From Verrucomicrobiota bacterium (GTDB lineage: Bacteria > Verrucomicrobiota > Verrucomicrobiia > Limisphaerales > UBA9464): 64,000 nucleotides of DNA. Both the position numbers and the translations under genes were made by a program. This document shows positions 27,134 to 35,564 of this stretch, piece after piece. Location: positions 62,001 through 126,000 of the forward strand of contig JAFLEF010000007.1 of the NCBI GenBank assembly GCA_017309115.1, written 5' to 3'. The notes below the pieces were generated by a model. That model saw only the letters and a program-made list of their open reading frames with translations. It was not told the origin of the DNA and made no database searches. How positions within the stretch are numbered: the stretch's first letter is position 1; every line of letters starts with the position of its first letter.

Positions 27134-28108
27134 GTGAAACGCCTCGCTCCCGTCCTCTCCCTTCTGCTGTCTCCGTTGTGCCTGCTCGCCCAACAATGGG
27201 CCACCTACGAACCTGCCCCCGGCAGCGCCAACGGCAAAACCATCGTCCTACTGAGCGGGGACGAGGAATACCGTTCCGAGGAAAGCTTGCCGCAGATGGC
27301 CAAAATCCTGAGCCAGCGCCACGGCTTCAAGTGCACCGTCCTGTTCTCCCAAGACGCCGACGGTACGATCAATCCGAATAACTCGACCAACGTCCCGGGC
27401 ATGCACCTGCTCGGATCGGCGGATCTCGTGTTCAACCAGTTCCGGTTCCGCGAACTGCCGGACGCCGACATGAAGCATTTCGTTGATTACCTCGAAGCCG
27501 GCAAGCCGATGGTGGTGGTTCGCACCGCCACCCACGCCTTCAATTACACCCGCAACAAAAACAGCCCCTACGCCCGCTTCAGCTGGGACGTCAAAGGCGG
27601 CGGGTTCGGCGGCCTGGCGGTCGGTGAGACCTGGACCTTCCACCATGGCAACCACGGCTCCGAATCGGCCCGCGGCCTCGTGGACGGCATCAACCGCGCC
27701 CATCCCATTCTGAATTCGGTGACGGATGTCTGGGGACCGAGCGACGTGTACGGAGTGAATGCCGACTTCCCGGCCTCCGCCAAGATTCTCCTCTGGGGCC
27801 AGACCCTCACCGGTATGAAGCCGAATGATCCGCCCAACTTGAAGAAAGCCATCATGCCCATCACCTGGCTGAGCGAGTATCAGGGCGCCACTGGCAAGAA
27901 GGCCCCCATTCTGTGCACCACCATCGGCGCCGCCATCGACCTCAAGAGCGAGGATTTGCGCCGCCTCTTCGTCAATTCCGCCTACAGCCTCACCGGGCTG
28001 ACGGTCCCCAAGAAGGCCGATGTCACCCCGGTCGGAGAATTCAATCCCTCGATGTTTGGTTTCAATACTTACATCAAGGGCGTGAAGGTCAGCGACCACC
28101 TCAAGTAG
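27134..28108 (+). CDS. ThuA-like domain protein, exported
   Basis: About 324 residues from a GTG at 27134, with a signal peptide (RLAPVLSLLLSPLCLLAQ). The body fits the ThuA class-I glutamine-amidotransferase-like fold: IVLLSGDEEYRSEESLP, LLGSADLVFNQFRFRELP, HFVDYLEAGKPMVVVRTATH. ThuA relatives are linked to trehalose or other sugar use, and in Planctomycetota/Verrucomicrobiota exported versions are common with Gfo/Idh/MocA dehydrogenases, one of which lies nearby at 28897. Enzymatic activity is unproven. Upstream in-frame starts overlap the OppF-type gene and lack signal character. It converges with the SDR gene, ten bases between stops. Confidence 0.8.
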   Translation: MKRLAPVLSLLLSPLCLLAQQWATYEPAPGSANGKTIVLLSGDEEYRSEESLPQMAKILSQRHGFKCTVLFSQDADGTINPNNSTNVPGMHLLGSADLVFNQFRFRELPDADMKHFVDYLEAGKPMVVVRTATHAFNYTRNKNSPYARFSWDVKGGGFGGLAVGETWTFHHGNHGSESARGLVDGINRAHPILNSVTDVWGPSDVYGVNADFPASAKILLWGQTLTGMKPNDPPNLKKAIMPITWLSEYQGATGKKAPILCTTIGAAIDLKSEDLRRLFVNSAYSLTGLTVPKKADVTPVGEFNPSMFGFNTYIKGVKVSDHLK

Positions 28109-28118
28109 CCCCTTCCGT

Positions 28119-28829
28119 TCAGCGTGGACGAACAATCATTTCTTCCACCACCACGTGGGACGGCAGGTTCACGCAGAATACCACGCACTCCGCCACGTCC
28201 TCCGGCCTCATCATGCGCGCCCGAGCCTGCGCATCGGGAACCACTGGACGTTTGTCGAGTAACGGCGTGTCGATGTCCCCCGGGAAGATTCCAATAGCCC
28301 GCACCCCGCGCGAGCGCTCCTCGGCGTTGATCGCTTGGGTCAGTCCCGCCAGTCCAAACTTGCTCATCACATAACCCGGTCCGGCTTTGGGCGAAGCCTG
28401 TTTGCCGGCATCGGAAATCACGTTGACGACGGTTCCCGAACCCTGGGCTCGCATGCCGGGGAGAAAGGCCTGCACGCAGTAATAGGCGCCGTGCAGATTG
28501 GTGTTCAGCATGAGGTGATAATCCGCCAGGGACAGCACTTCCAACGCCCGCTGCGGAGCATTGGTTCCGGCGGCGTTCACCAAGACATCCACCGAACCGA
28601 ACTGCTTAAGAATCCGCGCGCCCAGGGATTCCACGGCAGCGGCGTCGCCAATGTCCGTTGCGCCAACGAACACTTGGGACGCCGGCACACCCGCCAGCGC
28701 CGCCGTTTCCCGCAACAACGATTCCCGACGGCCGATCAGCGCGACCTGCCAACCCGATTTCAACAACTGAAGCGCCGTTGCGCGGCCCACGCCGCTGCCC
28801 GCTCCCGTGACCACTGCGTTCTTGGACAT
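28119..28829 (-). CDS. Short-chain dehydrogenase/reductase (SDR family)
   Basis: A 236-residue classical SDR. The cofactor motif is TGAGSGVGRATA (residues 8-19), DVLVNAAGTNAP holds the NAAG motif, and NVISDAG with GPGYVMSKFG gives the catalytic Ser and the Tyr-x-x-x-Lys pair. RRES after the second strand suggests NADP rather than NAD as cofactor. The substrate is unknown. It lies 67 bases downstream of the Gfo/Idh/MocA gene on the same strand and may form an operon with it. Confidence 0.9.
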   Translation of the reverse strand: MSKNAVVTGAGSGVGRATALQLLKSGWQVALIGRRESLLRETAALAGVPASQVFVGATDIGDAAAVESLGARILKQFGSVDVLVNAAGTNAPQRALEVLSLADYHLMLNTNLHGAYYCVQAFLPGMRAQGSGTVVNVISDAGKQASPKAGPGYVMSKFGLAGLTQAINAEERSRGVRAIGIFPGDIDTPLLDKRPVVPDAQARARMMRPEDVAECVVFCVNLPSHVVVEEMIVRPR

Positions 28830-28896
28830 GACCGGAACCTACCGAGGCAGGTCCCGAAGAAAAGCCGCGAAGCAAAACGAACAGATTCCGGCCCGG

Positions 28897-29970
28897 TCAA
28901 ACCTCGACCCACTGTCCTTGTTCCGCTGAGCGCACAGCGGCATCCATAACGCGCTGGGCCGCCGCCCCGTCATGGAACGAAATTGAACACGCTCGCTGTT
29001 CCCGAATCGCATTGATGAACTCCACCGCCTGATCGTAGCGAAACGAGACCAACGGATCGCCAACTCCGGGATCCCGTGGGCTTCCCGGCCACACCCAAAA
29101 CTCCCGCGGCACCATCAACGGTTTGAGCCCCGGCCCGCCGACCTTTCCCGCCTGCAGTTCGTTCCATTTGCCGGTGGTGAATTGGAAGGTTCCCGCACTT
29201 CCATTGAGCTCCACGTAATCCAGACTGCGCCAAGATTCATTGTGGCCGCTGGCCAGTTTGGAACTCTCCAGCACACCCGTCGCCCCATTGGTGAACTCCG
29301 CCAGGATCGCCACCCAGTCGTCTGTATCATTGGGCGCCCCATCCCGAACCGGCGTCAGCGTCCGAAGATTGCCCACCAGACGCTTCATCGGGCCAACCAG
29401 ATACTGCGCAAAATTGATGCGATGACTGAGCATGTCACCAATCTCGCCCGTGCCCGCCAGCTTGCGGACCTGCCGCCACCCCAGGTTGCGTGTGCCCCAA
29501 TCCTGCAATCGCAGGCAGCGGTAGTGATACGGCTGACCCAGCTCACCTTGGTCGATCAAGTGGCGCAGATACCGCATCGCCGGAACAAAGCGATACGTAA
29601 ACGCCGTCATGTGCCGCACACCGGCCCGGTCGGCTTCATCCGCCATTCGCTGCGCATCGGTGGCGTTCAACGCGAGGGGCTTTTCGCACAACACATGTTT
29701 GCCGTGGCGCGCGGCCGTTATGGCGATGTCAGGATGAAGGAAATTCGGAGTCGCAATAATGACCGCGTGGACGTCATCCCGAGTGACCACCTCTTCCCAG
29801 GACGAGGCACAGACGGGCGCACCGGTCTGCTGCCGGGCCGCCTCCAACGTGGCTGGATTGGCGTCGCAGAGGGCCTGGACCCGGACATCCCGGCACAAGG
29901 CCAGTCCTGGCAGATGGTTTTGTAGCGTAATGCCTCCGGTACCGATGATGGCGACGTTCAGAATGGACAT
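28897..29970 (-). CDS. Gfo/Idh/MocA family oxidoreductase
   Basis: 357 residues from the ATG at 29970. The N-terminal Rossmann motif is VAIIGTGGI, IATPNFLHPDIA follows, and the conserved EKP motif is in HVLCEKPLALNATDA. MTAFTYRFVPAMRYLR and the C-terminal dimer domain (GEIGDMLSHRINFAQYLVG) match the family. Members oxidise or epimerise sugars and inositols with a bound NAD(P). The substrate is unknown. It is followed by an SDR gene. The frame is open 42 bases further upstream, but the ATG at 29970 begins two residues before the Rossmann strand. Confidence 0.92.
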   Translation of the reverse strand: MSILNVAIIGTGGITLQNHLPGLALCRDVRVQALCDANPATLEAARQQTGAPVCASSWEEVVTRDDVHAVIIATPNFLHPDIAITAARHGKHVLCEKPLALNATDAQRMADEADRAGVRHMTAFTYRFVPAMRYLRHLIDQGELGQPYHYRCLRLQDWGTRNLGWRQVRKLAGTGEIGDMLSHRINFAQYLVGPMKRLVGNLRTLTPVRDGAPNDTDDWVAILAEFTNGATGVLESSKLASGHNESWRSLDYVELNGSAGTFQFTTGKWNELQAGKVGGPGLKPLMVPREFWVWPGSPRDPGVGDPLVSFRYDQAVEFINAIREQRACSISFHDGAAAQRVMDAAVRSAEQGQWVEV

Positions 29971-30444
29971 GTGCGGAGCCCCAAGGCTCATCGAACGAAC
30001 GACCGCCGACAAGTGCGCCTTTCCACTGACGGGACACTCAACCCCGGCAGGGCGAGGCTTCCGCCGAGCCGTGTGTGGGTGGAGTGGTGCCGAGACGCGA
30101 ACGGCTCGGTGTAACCTCGCCCTACCGCTTCTCTCGCCAAAACCCGAATCAAAAATCTGCGATAATCCGCGTCCAATCTGCGGATCAACCCTCCCTTTTC
30201 CAATCCGCTCCTCCCCCTTCCCGTCTTTCTCCTGTTTTCATGTTTTCCAGATTCGTCCCCTCGGCGAACTCCGCGTCCTCCGCGGGAGATTCCTTTCCCC
30301 GGGGCGTAGTCGAGGCGGGTGTCCGTTCGACGCTGACCAGCAAGGGCCGCGTTCCTTCGCTCCGCTCGGAATCGCGGGGACGGCCCAGCGGTCCATCCCT
30401 ACCGGCTTCCCCCCTTACCATTCCGACCTCTCAGCTCTCAGCTC
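29971..30444. repeat. Gene-free stretch: large hairpin and several repeat modules
   Basis: No gene. GGGCGAGGCTTCCGCCGAGC and the following CG (30050-30071) pair imperfectly with CGGCTCGG...CCTCGCCC (30102-30122), making a long stem-loop. 30153-30183 is an inverted CAGATT-type repeat. 30228-30254 contains TCCTGTTTTCATG and TTTTCCAGATTC, an inverted copy of a repeat at 46729-46755. 30376-30403 is the inverted GGTAGGGATGGACCGC module, which directly follows the heptamer array of the TPR gene when read on the minus strand. Confidence 0.7.
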
Positions 30445-30454
30445 TCAGCTCTCC
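30428..30454 (-). repeat. (AGCTGAG)3-AGG heptamer array across a stop codon
   Basis: On the minus strand three AGCTGAG units end in AGG; the TGA of the TPR gene is inside the array. The next bases downstream contain GGTAAGG and then the GGTAGGGATGGACCGC module, the same order as behind the aminotransferase gene. Confidence 0.8.
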
Positions 30455-31641
30455 CCTCGCCTCAAACCCAAGTTATTCTCGTACTGCCCTAACTTTACCG
30501 TACGCGTGCTGACCTTGGCTTTTTCGTCATACACCAGATGCCGCAACCGAGCCTCGGCCTGGGTCGCGTACGGCGTCCCGGGAAACCGATTGGCCAACCG
30601 CTCCAGAGTCACCCGCGCCGCTGGCACTCCTTCGGCCCCCTTCAATTGCAGATCCGCCAGTTCATTGTACCAACGCACCACATGCCGGGTAGGAACCTGT
30701 GTTTCCGCCAGCAACCATTCCAACTGATGAGTCGCCAGGTCGATCCGGCCCAGGGGATCCAGATACAATCGCGCCAAATGCTCCCGGGCATCCCAGTCCT
30801 GCGGGTGCTGCTCCAGGTGAGCGACCAGTTCTGCCACCTTTTTCACGGCATCTTCTTGTGGCACCTGACTCGCGCCCAAATCCTCAGTCAGACCCAACCG
30901 CACCGTGTGTTCCTTCACCTGAATTCGGGGCGGTGGCGCCCCTGGCCCCACGGTGAGCGCTCCGCCCAAGTGCGCCAATCGCTGACGGGCCATCTGCGCC
31001 GCAGGGGTATCCCCAAACTCGGACACCACCATTTCCCAAGTCATTCGCGCTGCTTCCGGATCCTGCAGACGTTTCAGTTGCAGATCGGCCAGTTCATTTA
31101 GCGCCAGACACCGTTCTGAGGCCTCGCGACCGGGCGTATCCGCCATCTCCGACAAGACATAGCCAGCGGAGCGAGGATCCCCCAAATGCTCCGCCAGTAT
31201 TCGGGCGCGCAAGAGCATTCCTTCACCATTCCCTGGAAATTTTGCCAGCTCCGCCATCACTTCCGCCAACGCCCCGCGGGCATCCCCACGTTTCAATAAC
31301 CCCTGTGCCCGAGAGTAGTACGGTTTGAGCTCGATCGGTTCAGTACCACCTGTGAGCGAGTTCGACAACGGGCTCAACAAACCGGACACCATGGTCGGAA
31401 CCCACATCACTCCCAGAAGCACTCCAAAAACCAGAATCATGAAGAGCGCCGCGAACGGTCCCAAGCGAACGAGGACAAAGGCAATCAACGCTAACGCACC
31501 TATCGTGAACAGCAGCCGCGCCGGCAAACTGAGCACCTCAGCCGCGCCCCCTTCCTGCCCGTACCGATGCATGAACCAAGCCGCCGCCAGCAGCAGCGTC
31601 GCGCCCATCAGGATTCCCCACAGCATGGTCGTTGGACCCAC
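30445..31641 (-). CDS. Membrane-anchored TPR-repeat protein, function unknown
   Basis: 398 residues from a GTG at 31641 (an ATG five codons in, at 31626, is equally possible). The N-terminus has two or three membrane helices (MLWGILMGATLLLAAAWF, LLFTIGALALIAFVLV, LFMILVFGVLLGVMW). The rest is cytoplasmic or periplasmic helical repeats of the TPR type: YYSRAQGLLKRGDARGALAE, LNELADLQLKRLQDPEAARM and the parallel YNELADLQLKGAEGVPAARV. The protein probably acts as a scaffold in the membrane. The last residues (RRGES, stop) are read from the AGCTGAG heptamer array that overlaps the stop at 30445-30447. Confidence 0.75.
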   Translation of the reverse strand: MGPTTMLWGILMGATLLLAAAWFMHRYGQEGGAAEVLSLPARLLFTIGALALIAFVLVRLGPFAALFMILVFGVLLGVMWVPTMVSGLLSPLSNSLTGGTEPIELKPYYSRAQGLLKRGDARGALAEVMAELAKFPGNGEGMLLRARILAEHLGDPRSAGYVLSEMADTPGREASERCLALNELADLQLKRLQDPEAARMTWEMVVSEFGDTPAAQMARQRLAHLGGALTVGPGAPPPRIQVKEHTVRLGLTEDLGASQVPQEDAVKKVAELVAHLEQHPQDWDAREHLARLYLDPLGRIDLATHQLEWLLAETQVPTRHVVRWYNELADLQLKGAEGVPAARVTLERLANRFPGTPYATQAEARLRHLVYDEKAKVSTRTVKLGQYENNLGLRRGES

Positions 31642-31995
31642 TCACCCCCAATTCCTCACGTCAACCGTGAAAGCCGTGAACCAGTGACAAGAAGAAGGCT
31701 GAAGGAAACCCAAAGCTTTGAACCGATTTGAGGGGACAAGCCCCGTCCAGATTCTCGATTTTGTCAGACGCTTTAACCTCCGGCGTCACTCAGCTTGACG
31801 GTCGCCAACGGTCCGCGGTGCCGACCTAGGGCCATACTCACCTACCACCCCTGCCACACGGCTCTAACCCTCCCGCAGAGATCCCTGAAACTCCGCGGTT
31901 CACCCCTGCCCGAGGGTCAAGGCATGCGGACTGCTCGCACCTAATTGCGGCCGGGAGCCTTTCGCAGTTTCAGGTTTCGGCCGGACACGAATTGC
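31642..31995. other. Gene-free stretch, nothing recognised
   Basis: Divergent upstream region between the TPR gene and the VPDSG-type gene. I see no repeat module, RNA gene or clear promoter in it. Confidence 0.5.
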
Positions 31996-32709
31996 ATGAC
32001 TAAAGCTTCGCTAGTCGGTCTGGCGGCGACCGCCCTGAGCCTAACCCAGGCAGGGGCCTTCGACCTGAACGTGACCTCGTTGAATACCAACAACAATCCC
32101 GACGCCAACACGTCGTGGTTTGATGTCAGTTTGTCGTTGAATGGCAATGGAACCGCCACCTACACCTTGGCCAATCTGACGGCCACCGGGAACGGCACCA
32201 AAGTCTCCACCATTTATCTCGGCACCAACGGTGGAACTCCCGATGATCTCACCGATGGGTTCTACTCCCTCTTCAAGAAGGGGACCGTAGCCATCAGTTA
32301 CTCGGGTGTTACCGTCGCTGACTACAGTGTGAGTTGGGAACCGACTGGCGGCGGCCAGATCCTCAACAATGGCGGCTGGGCCATCCAGGTGGAGGGCAAA
32401 AACAAGAACGGCAACAACAACAGCGTCATCAACGCTGGAGAAAGCATCAGCCTGACCTTCGAGCTCAAGAGCCCCACGACCACCGAAGCCGAACTCATCG
32501 CGGGCTTCTACTCCGACCCGCGCAAGTTGGGCGTGGCCTTCCATGTGCAGGCGATTACCGGTGGCTACTCCGAATGGTACGAAGCCATGCCGGACCAACC
32601 CCAACCGGCGCCCGCGCCCGTGCCGTTGCCGGATGGCGGCGCCACCCTGGCCTATCTCGGCCTTGGCTTCCTAGGCATCTACAGTCTGCGCCGCGCGATC
32701 CGGGCCTAA
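31996..32709 (+). CDS. VPDSG-CTERM-like sorting domain protein
   Basis: A 237-residue exported protein from the ATG at 31996. The signal peptide (KASLVGLAATALSLTQAGA) is followed by a beta-rich domain with many Asn, Thr and Gly residues (GTATYTLANLTATGNGTK, SVSWEPTGGGQILNNGG). The C-terminus reads VPLPDGGATLAYLGLG, then a hydrophobic helix and RRAIRA. This is close to the VPDSG-CTERM sorting signal, a relative of PEP-CTERM described in Verrucomicrobiota. It is probably anchored or released at the surface by an exosortase-like enzyme. No catalytic motif is visible. A strong intrinsic terminator follows. Confidence 0.8.
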   Translation: MTKASLVGLAATALSLTQAGAFDLNVTSLNTNNNPDANTSWFDVSLSLNGNGTATYTLANLTATGNGTKVSTIYLGTNGGTPDDLTDGFYSLFKKGTVAISYSGVTVADYSVSWEPTGGGQILNNGGWAIQVEGKNKNGNNNSVINAGESISLTFELKSPTTTEAELIAGFYSDPRKLGVAFHVQAITGGYSEWYEAMPDQPQPAPAPVPLPDGGATLAYLGLGFLGIYSLRRAIRA

Positions 32710-32732
32710 CGGATCTTCCTTTCTTCGTCTCC

Positions 32733-32768
32733 AGGCGGGTGCCCAAGCACCCGCCTTTTCTATTTTCT
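32733..32768 (+). terminator. Rho-independent terminator after the VPDSG-type gene
   Basis: A perfect 10-bp stem (AGGCGGGTGC and GCACCCGCCT, 32733-32742 and 32747-32756) with loop CCAA is followed by a T-rich tail (TTTCTATTTTCT). Confidence 0.9.
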
Positions 32769-32798
32769 ACGGGGTCCGGGTTAAGTAGGCCCACCCAT

Positions 32799-32812
32799 GG
32801 TCCATATGGACC
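32799..32812. promoter_or_regulatory. 14-bp perfect palindrome upstream of the 97-residue gene
   Basis: GGTCCATATGGACC, about 70 bases ahead of the start at 32881. It could be an operator for a dimeric regulator. No other evidence. Confidence 0.3.
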
Positions 32813-32880
32813 TCCATTCCGTTCAAAATGCCCGATTTCGGCCACTTGCCCAGCGTACGTTCGGCCTCTAGGAAACGTCT

Positions 32881-33174
32881 GTGGGTAATCAATCAGAGAA
32901 CAACTACTGGTACCGACCTTTTCCTCACCCCATCAACGGTAAGCGAGTTCACTATCGAGTCCGCGTTCGAGGCGACATCCAGGAAGGCATCGGGTTCTTT
33001 CAGGTGCAACGAATGAAGGAACACGAATCCATTTCAATCCTCCATACCAGTGCCGTCGGCTCGCTCATGGAGCCCGTGTTTCGCCTCCTCGAAACCCACA
33101 CCATTCTCATCTCGCCCCACCCCAATCCCGACGTGGCCGACTTCCTTTTTCTGGAAACGTCCGGCCGTCGGTAA
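32881..33174 (+). CDS. Hypothetical 97-residue protein
   Basis: Not recognised. From a GTG at 32881, with AGGAAA six bases upstream as a fair ribosome site. The protein is soluble and mixed in charge, with GKRVHYRVRVRGDI, GFFQVQRMKEHES and LISPHPNPDVADFLFLE. It has no signal peptide or membrane segment. Composition looks like a real protein rather than a shadow frame. It lies between a terminator and tmk, with 168 bases to tmk. Confidence 0.5.
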   Translation: MGNQSENNYWYRPFPHPINGKRVHYRVRVRGDIQEGIGFFQVQRMKEHESISILHTSAVGSLMEPVFRLLETHTILISPHPNPDVADFLFLETSGRR

Positions 33175-33342
33175 CCGGTGACAGTGCCTCCTGCGACGGG
33201 CTTGGTGCCGACGTAGCCTCCGCGCCAAACCAGACCGATCGCACATCACGAGCGCCGAGCCAACCGCTGACAGGCAGCTTCGAAAGCCAAATAGTTCGGT
33301 GTTGTCGGTGGGTGGCGGCCCTCTGTACGGTCGCCCTTTGGA

Positions 33343-34050
33343 ATGAAACCACTGCCCACTCCCGGAATCCTCGTCGCATTCGAGGGGATTGACGGTGCCG
33401 GGAAGACGACCCAAGTCGGGCTCGTCAGCAGCCACTTAATGGACGAGGAGCTGGCAGTGGTCACCAGTAAAGAACCCACCAACGGCGTGTGGGGCAGCAA
33501 ATTGCGAGAGTCGGCCCAGACTGGCCGGCTAGACCCAAAACAGGAATTGGAGCTCTTCCTTCTGGATCGGCGCTCCCACGTGGACACACTCATCAATCCC
33601 GCATTGAAACGCGGTGAGATCGTGCTTCTGGACCGGTATTACTTCTCGACGGCCGCCTACCAAGGAATCCACGGCGGCGCATCCCCTGCCGAAATTCTTC
33701 GCCTCAACGAGGAATTCGCCCCGGAACCCGACCTGCTGGTCATTTTGGACCTACCGGCCGAATTGGGCATCGAACGCATTGGCGGACGGGGCGACCAAGC
33801 CAACCTCTTTGAGCAGGTGGCCGACTTGAGCCGCTGCCGGGAGATCTTCCGTGGGTTCAAGGAAGCCAAACCTTACGTGATGTTCCTGGACGCTACGGAG
33901 GATCCAAACCGCCTAGCCCGCCGGATTGCCAACCAGATTTTGCGCATCATCCCCCAGCGGATCGCGGACGCTCCCAATTTAACCATCCCGGAGAAGCTGG
34001 CCGCCATTCAATCCGCTCTCGGGAGCTCCAACGTGATCCAAGACGTCTGA
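33343..34050 (+). CDS. tmk: Thymidylate kinase
   Basis: A 235-residue dTMP kinase, which makes dTDP for DNA synthesis. The P-loop is FEGIDGAGKTTQ (residues 13-24), the DRY-type motif is LLDRYYFSTAAYQG, LVILDLPAELGIERI follows, and the lid region carries RGDQANLFEQV. KEPTNGVWG is the conserved substrate loop near residue 44. It is slightly longer than the usual 205-215 residues because of a C-terminal extension (IPEKLAAIQSALGSS). It is not next to holB as in many bacteria. Confidence 0.92.
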   Translation: MKPLPTPGILVAFEGIDGAGKTTQVGLVSSHLMDEELAVVTSKEPTNGVWGSKLRESAQTGRLDPKQELELFLLDRRSHVDTLINPALKRGEIVLLDRYYFSTAAYQGIHGGASPAEILRLNEEFAPEPDLLVILDLPAELGIERIGGRGDQANLFEQVADLSRCREIFRGFKEAKPYVMFLDATEDPNRLARRIANQILRIIPQRIADAPNLTIPEKLAAIQSALGSSNVIQDV

Positions 34051-34054
34051 AGTC

Positions 34055-34095
34055 TGGATACAACTTTGGATACATGGAAACCGTGTTTGGATACA
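34055..34095 (+). repeat. Three direct TGGATACA repeats
   Basis: TGGATACA at 34055, 34067 and 34088, between the tmk stop and the tRNA gene. The last two share TTTGGATACA. The role is unknown. Confidence 0.5.
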
Positions 34096-34210
34096 CCACT
34101 TGGTGACAGGGCGAAGCTGTCAGCTACTGCTTGCAACACGGGCAAACCTCTGTCAGAACGTGCTCGCCGCGACGGGTTTACTTCACAACCTGTTGCAAAT
34201 CAGCGGCCCC

Positions 34211-34287
34211 GCACCGGTAGCTCAATTGGATAGAGCTTCTGACTTCGGATCAGAAGGTTGCAGGTTCAAGTCCTGCCCGGTGCACCA
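34211..34287 (+). tRNA. tRNA-Arg (anticodon TCG)
   Basis: A complete cloverleaf. The acceptor stem GCACCGG pairs with CCGGTGC (34277-34283), the discriminator is A and the CCA end is encoded. The D arm is TAGCTCAATTGGATAGAGC, the anticodon stem TCTGA/TCAGA closes loop CTTCGGA with TCG at 34245-34247, and the T arm has GGTTCAAGTCC. It reads CGA codons. The gene stands alone. Confidence 0.95.
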
Positions 34288-34469
34288 TTCCTATCGTCCA
34301 AAAATTGGCAGGCAAAGGATCGCCACTTCTGGGCCGCCTGTGCTGCCGAGCAAAGACACGGCCTGGGATAGAAACGAAGATTGTCCGTGGTATCGGGGGC
34401 CTCCATGGTGATTCATATGGCACCTTGGCCGACTCCTCGTCGGCTCAATCACGTTAAGAATCTCCTCAA

Positions 34470-35426
34470 ATGCCGTCTTCGCTTCATCTCCTGCGCCGTC
34501 TGTTGGCGGCCAGTCTCCTTTCGATTCCATTGGCCGCGCAACCGCCCTTCGCTGGTACCATTTTCATCGACCCCGACATCATCAAGGCCACGGATCCCTC
34601 CGCCTTCTCAAATCTCACGGACGCGGGCCGGGGAGTGCGCCAGATGTATGATCGCCGGTTTGGCTGGGTGAACCTGAATGCCTTTCTGTTCCGGGCGAAT
34701 TACGACGACGGCTTGTCCATTGAAGTGCAGATCAACCCGGAGTTTGCCACGGTCGATCTGGCCCGGCTGGAAGCCCTCCGATTCGCGCCGGCGATTGGAC
34801 AACTCCCCCATTCCCTGCGAATCGACGTGAAAACGGTCTGGATTCATAAGGGCGTCCACCCCTTCGGTGGCGGGAACAACAACCTTCTGATTCACGTCGG
34901 ACAGGCCACCGAATATATCAACTCCGGGATCCTGGAGGAGACGTTTGTCCACGAAGCTTCCCACACGTCCCTCGATGCCACCCACGCTGCCTCGAGCGGC
35001 TGGCTCGCGGCACAGGCTGCTGACCCGGAGTTCATTTCCACCTACGCCCGGGACAATCCGACGCGCGAGGATGTCGCGGAAAGTTTCCTTCCCTATCTCG
35101 CCATTCGATACCGTTCGGACCGGATTTCCACCGGCTTGGCGAACACGATCATCCAAGCGATTCCCCAGCGGATTGCCTATTTCAATTCCCAACAACTGGA
35201 CCTGTACCCGCTCATCCGTCCCCAGTTGGCCGTCGAACGCCGCGCACCCAACTCGCTGAGGATCTTGTGGCCCTCGGCTTCGATAAATTGGCGCCTCGAA
35301 CAGACCACCGACGTCGGTACCGAAACCTGGGAAGTCCCCCCGGAAGTGATGGAAGACGACGGAGTCAACCGCTCCATTACGATCCGAGAGGAATTGGGGA
35401 CCCGCTTTTTCCGTCTCGCCCGATAG
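34470..35426 (+). CDS. Exported putative zinc-metallopeptidase-like protein, unknown family
   Basis: A 318-residue protein with a signal peptide (LHLLRRLLAASLLSIPLAAQ). The middle has EETFVHEASHTSLDATHA, whose HEASH is an HExxH zinc site. GGGNNNLLIHVGQATEYI and EDVAESFLPYLAIRYR flank it; the Glu after the site could be a third ligand. From about residue 255 a C-terminal module (RILWPSASINWRLEQTTDV ... TRFFRLAR) resembles the ends of three other exported proteins in this window. I do not recognise the peptidase family and activity is unproven. Confidence 0.65.
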   Translation: MPSSLHLLRRLLAASLLSIPLAAQPPFAGTIFIDPDIIKATDPSAFSNLTDAGRGVRQMYDRRFGWVNLNAFLFRANYDDGLSIEVQINPEFATVDLARLEALRFAPAIGQLPHSLRIDVKTVWIHKGVHPFGGGNNNLLIHVGQATEYINSGILEETFVHEASHTSLDATHAASSGWLAAQAADPEFISTYARDNPTREDVAESFLPYLAIRYRSDRISTGLANTIIQAIPQRIAYFNSQQLDLYPLIRPQLAVERRAPNSLRILWPSASINWRLEQTTDVGTETWEVPPEVMEDDGVNRSITIREELGTRFFRLAR

Positions 35427-35564
35427 TTGGTGGGGTTTATTTCGCTTCCAGCGCCACCGTTTGCAATGCGGCCATCTCCCCGTCGTCAGCGTGGACCGGC
35501 GTCCAATCGGCGGTTCCCTCTCCATCGCTCCGCCATCTTCCCGAACCCGTGCCCGGTAGAATGG

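Noticed and set aside
32881-33174. Dismissing the 97-residue frame as noise
   Set aside because: A ribosome-like site, a balanced composition and position in an otherwise gene-free gap argue for keeping it, at low confidence.
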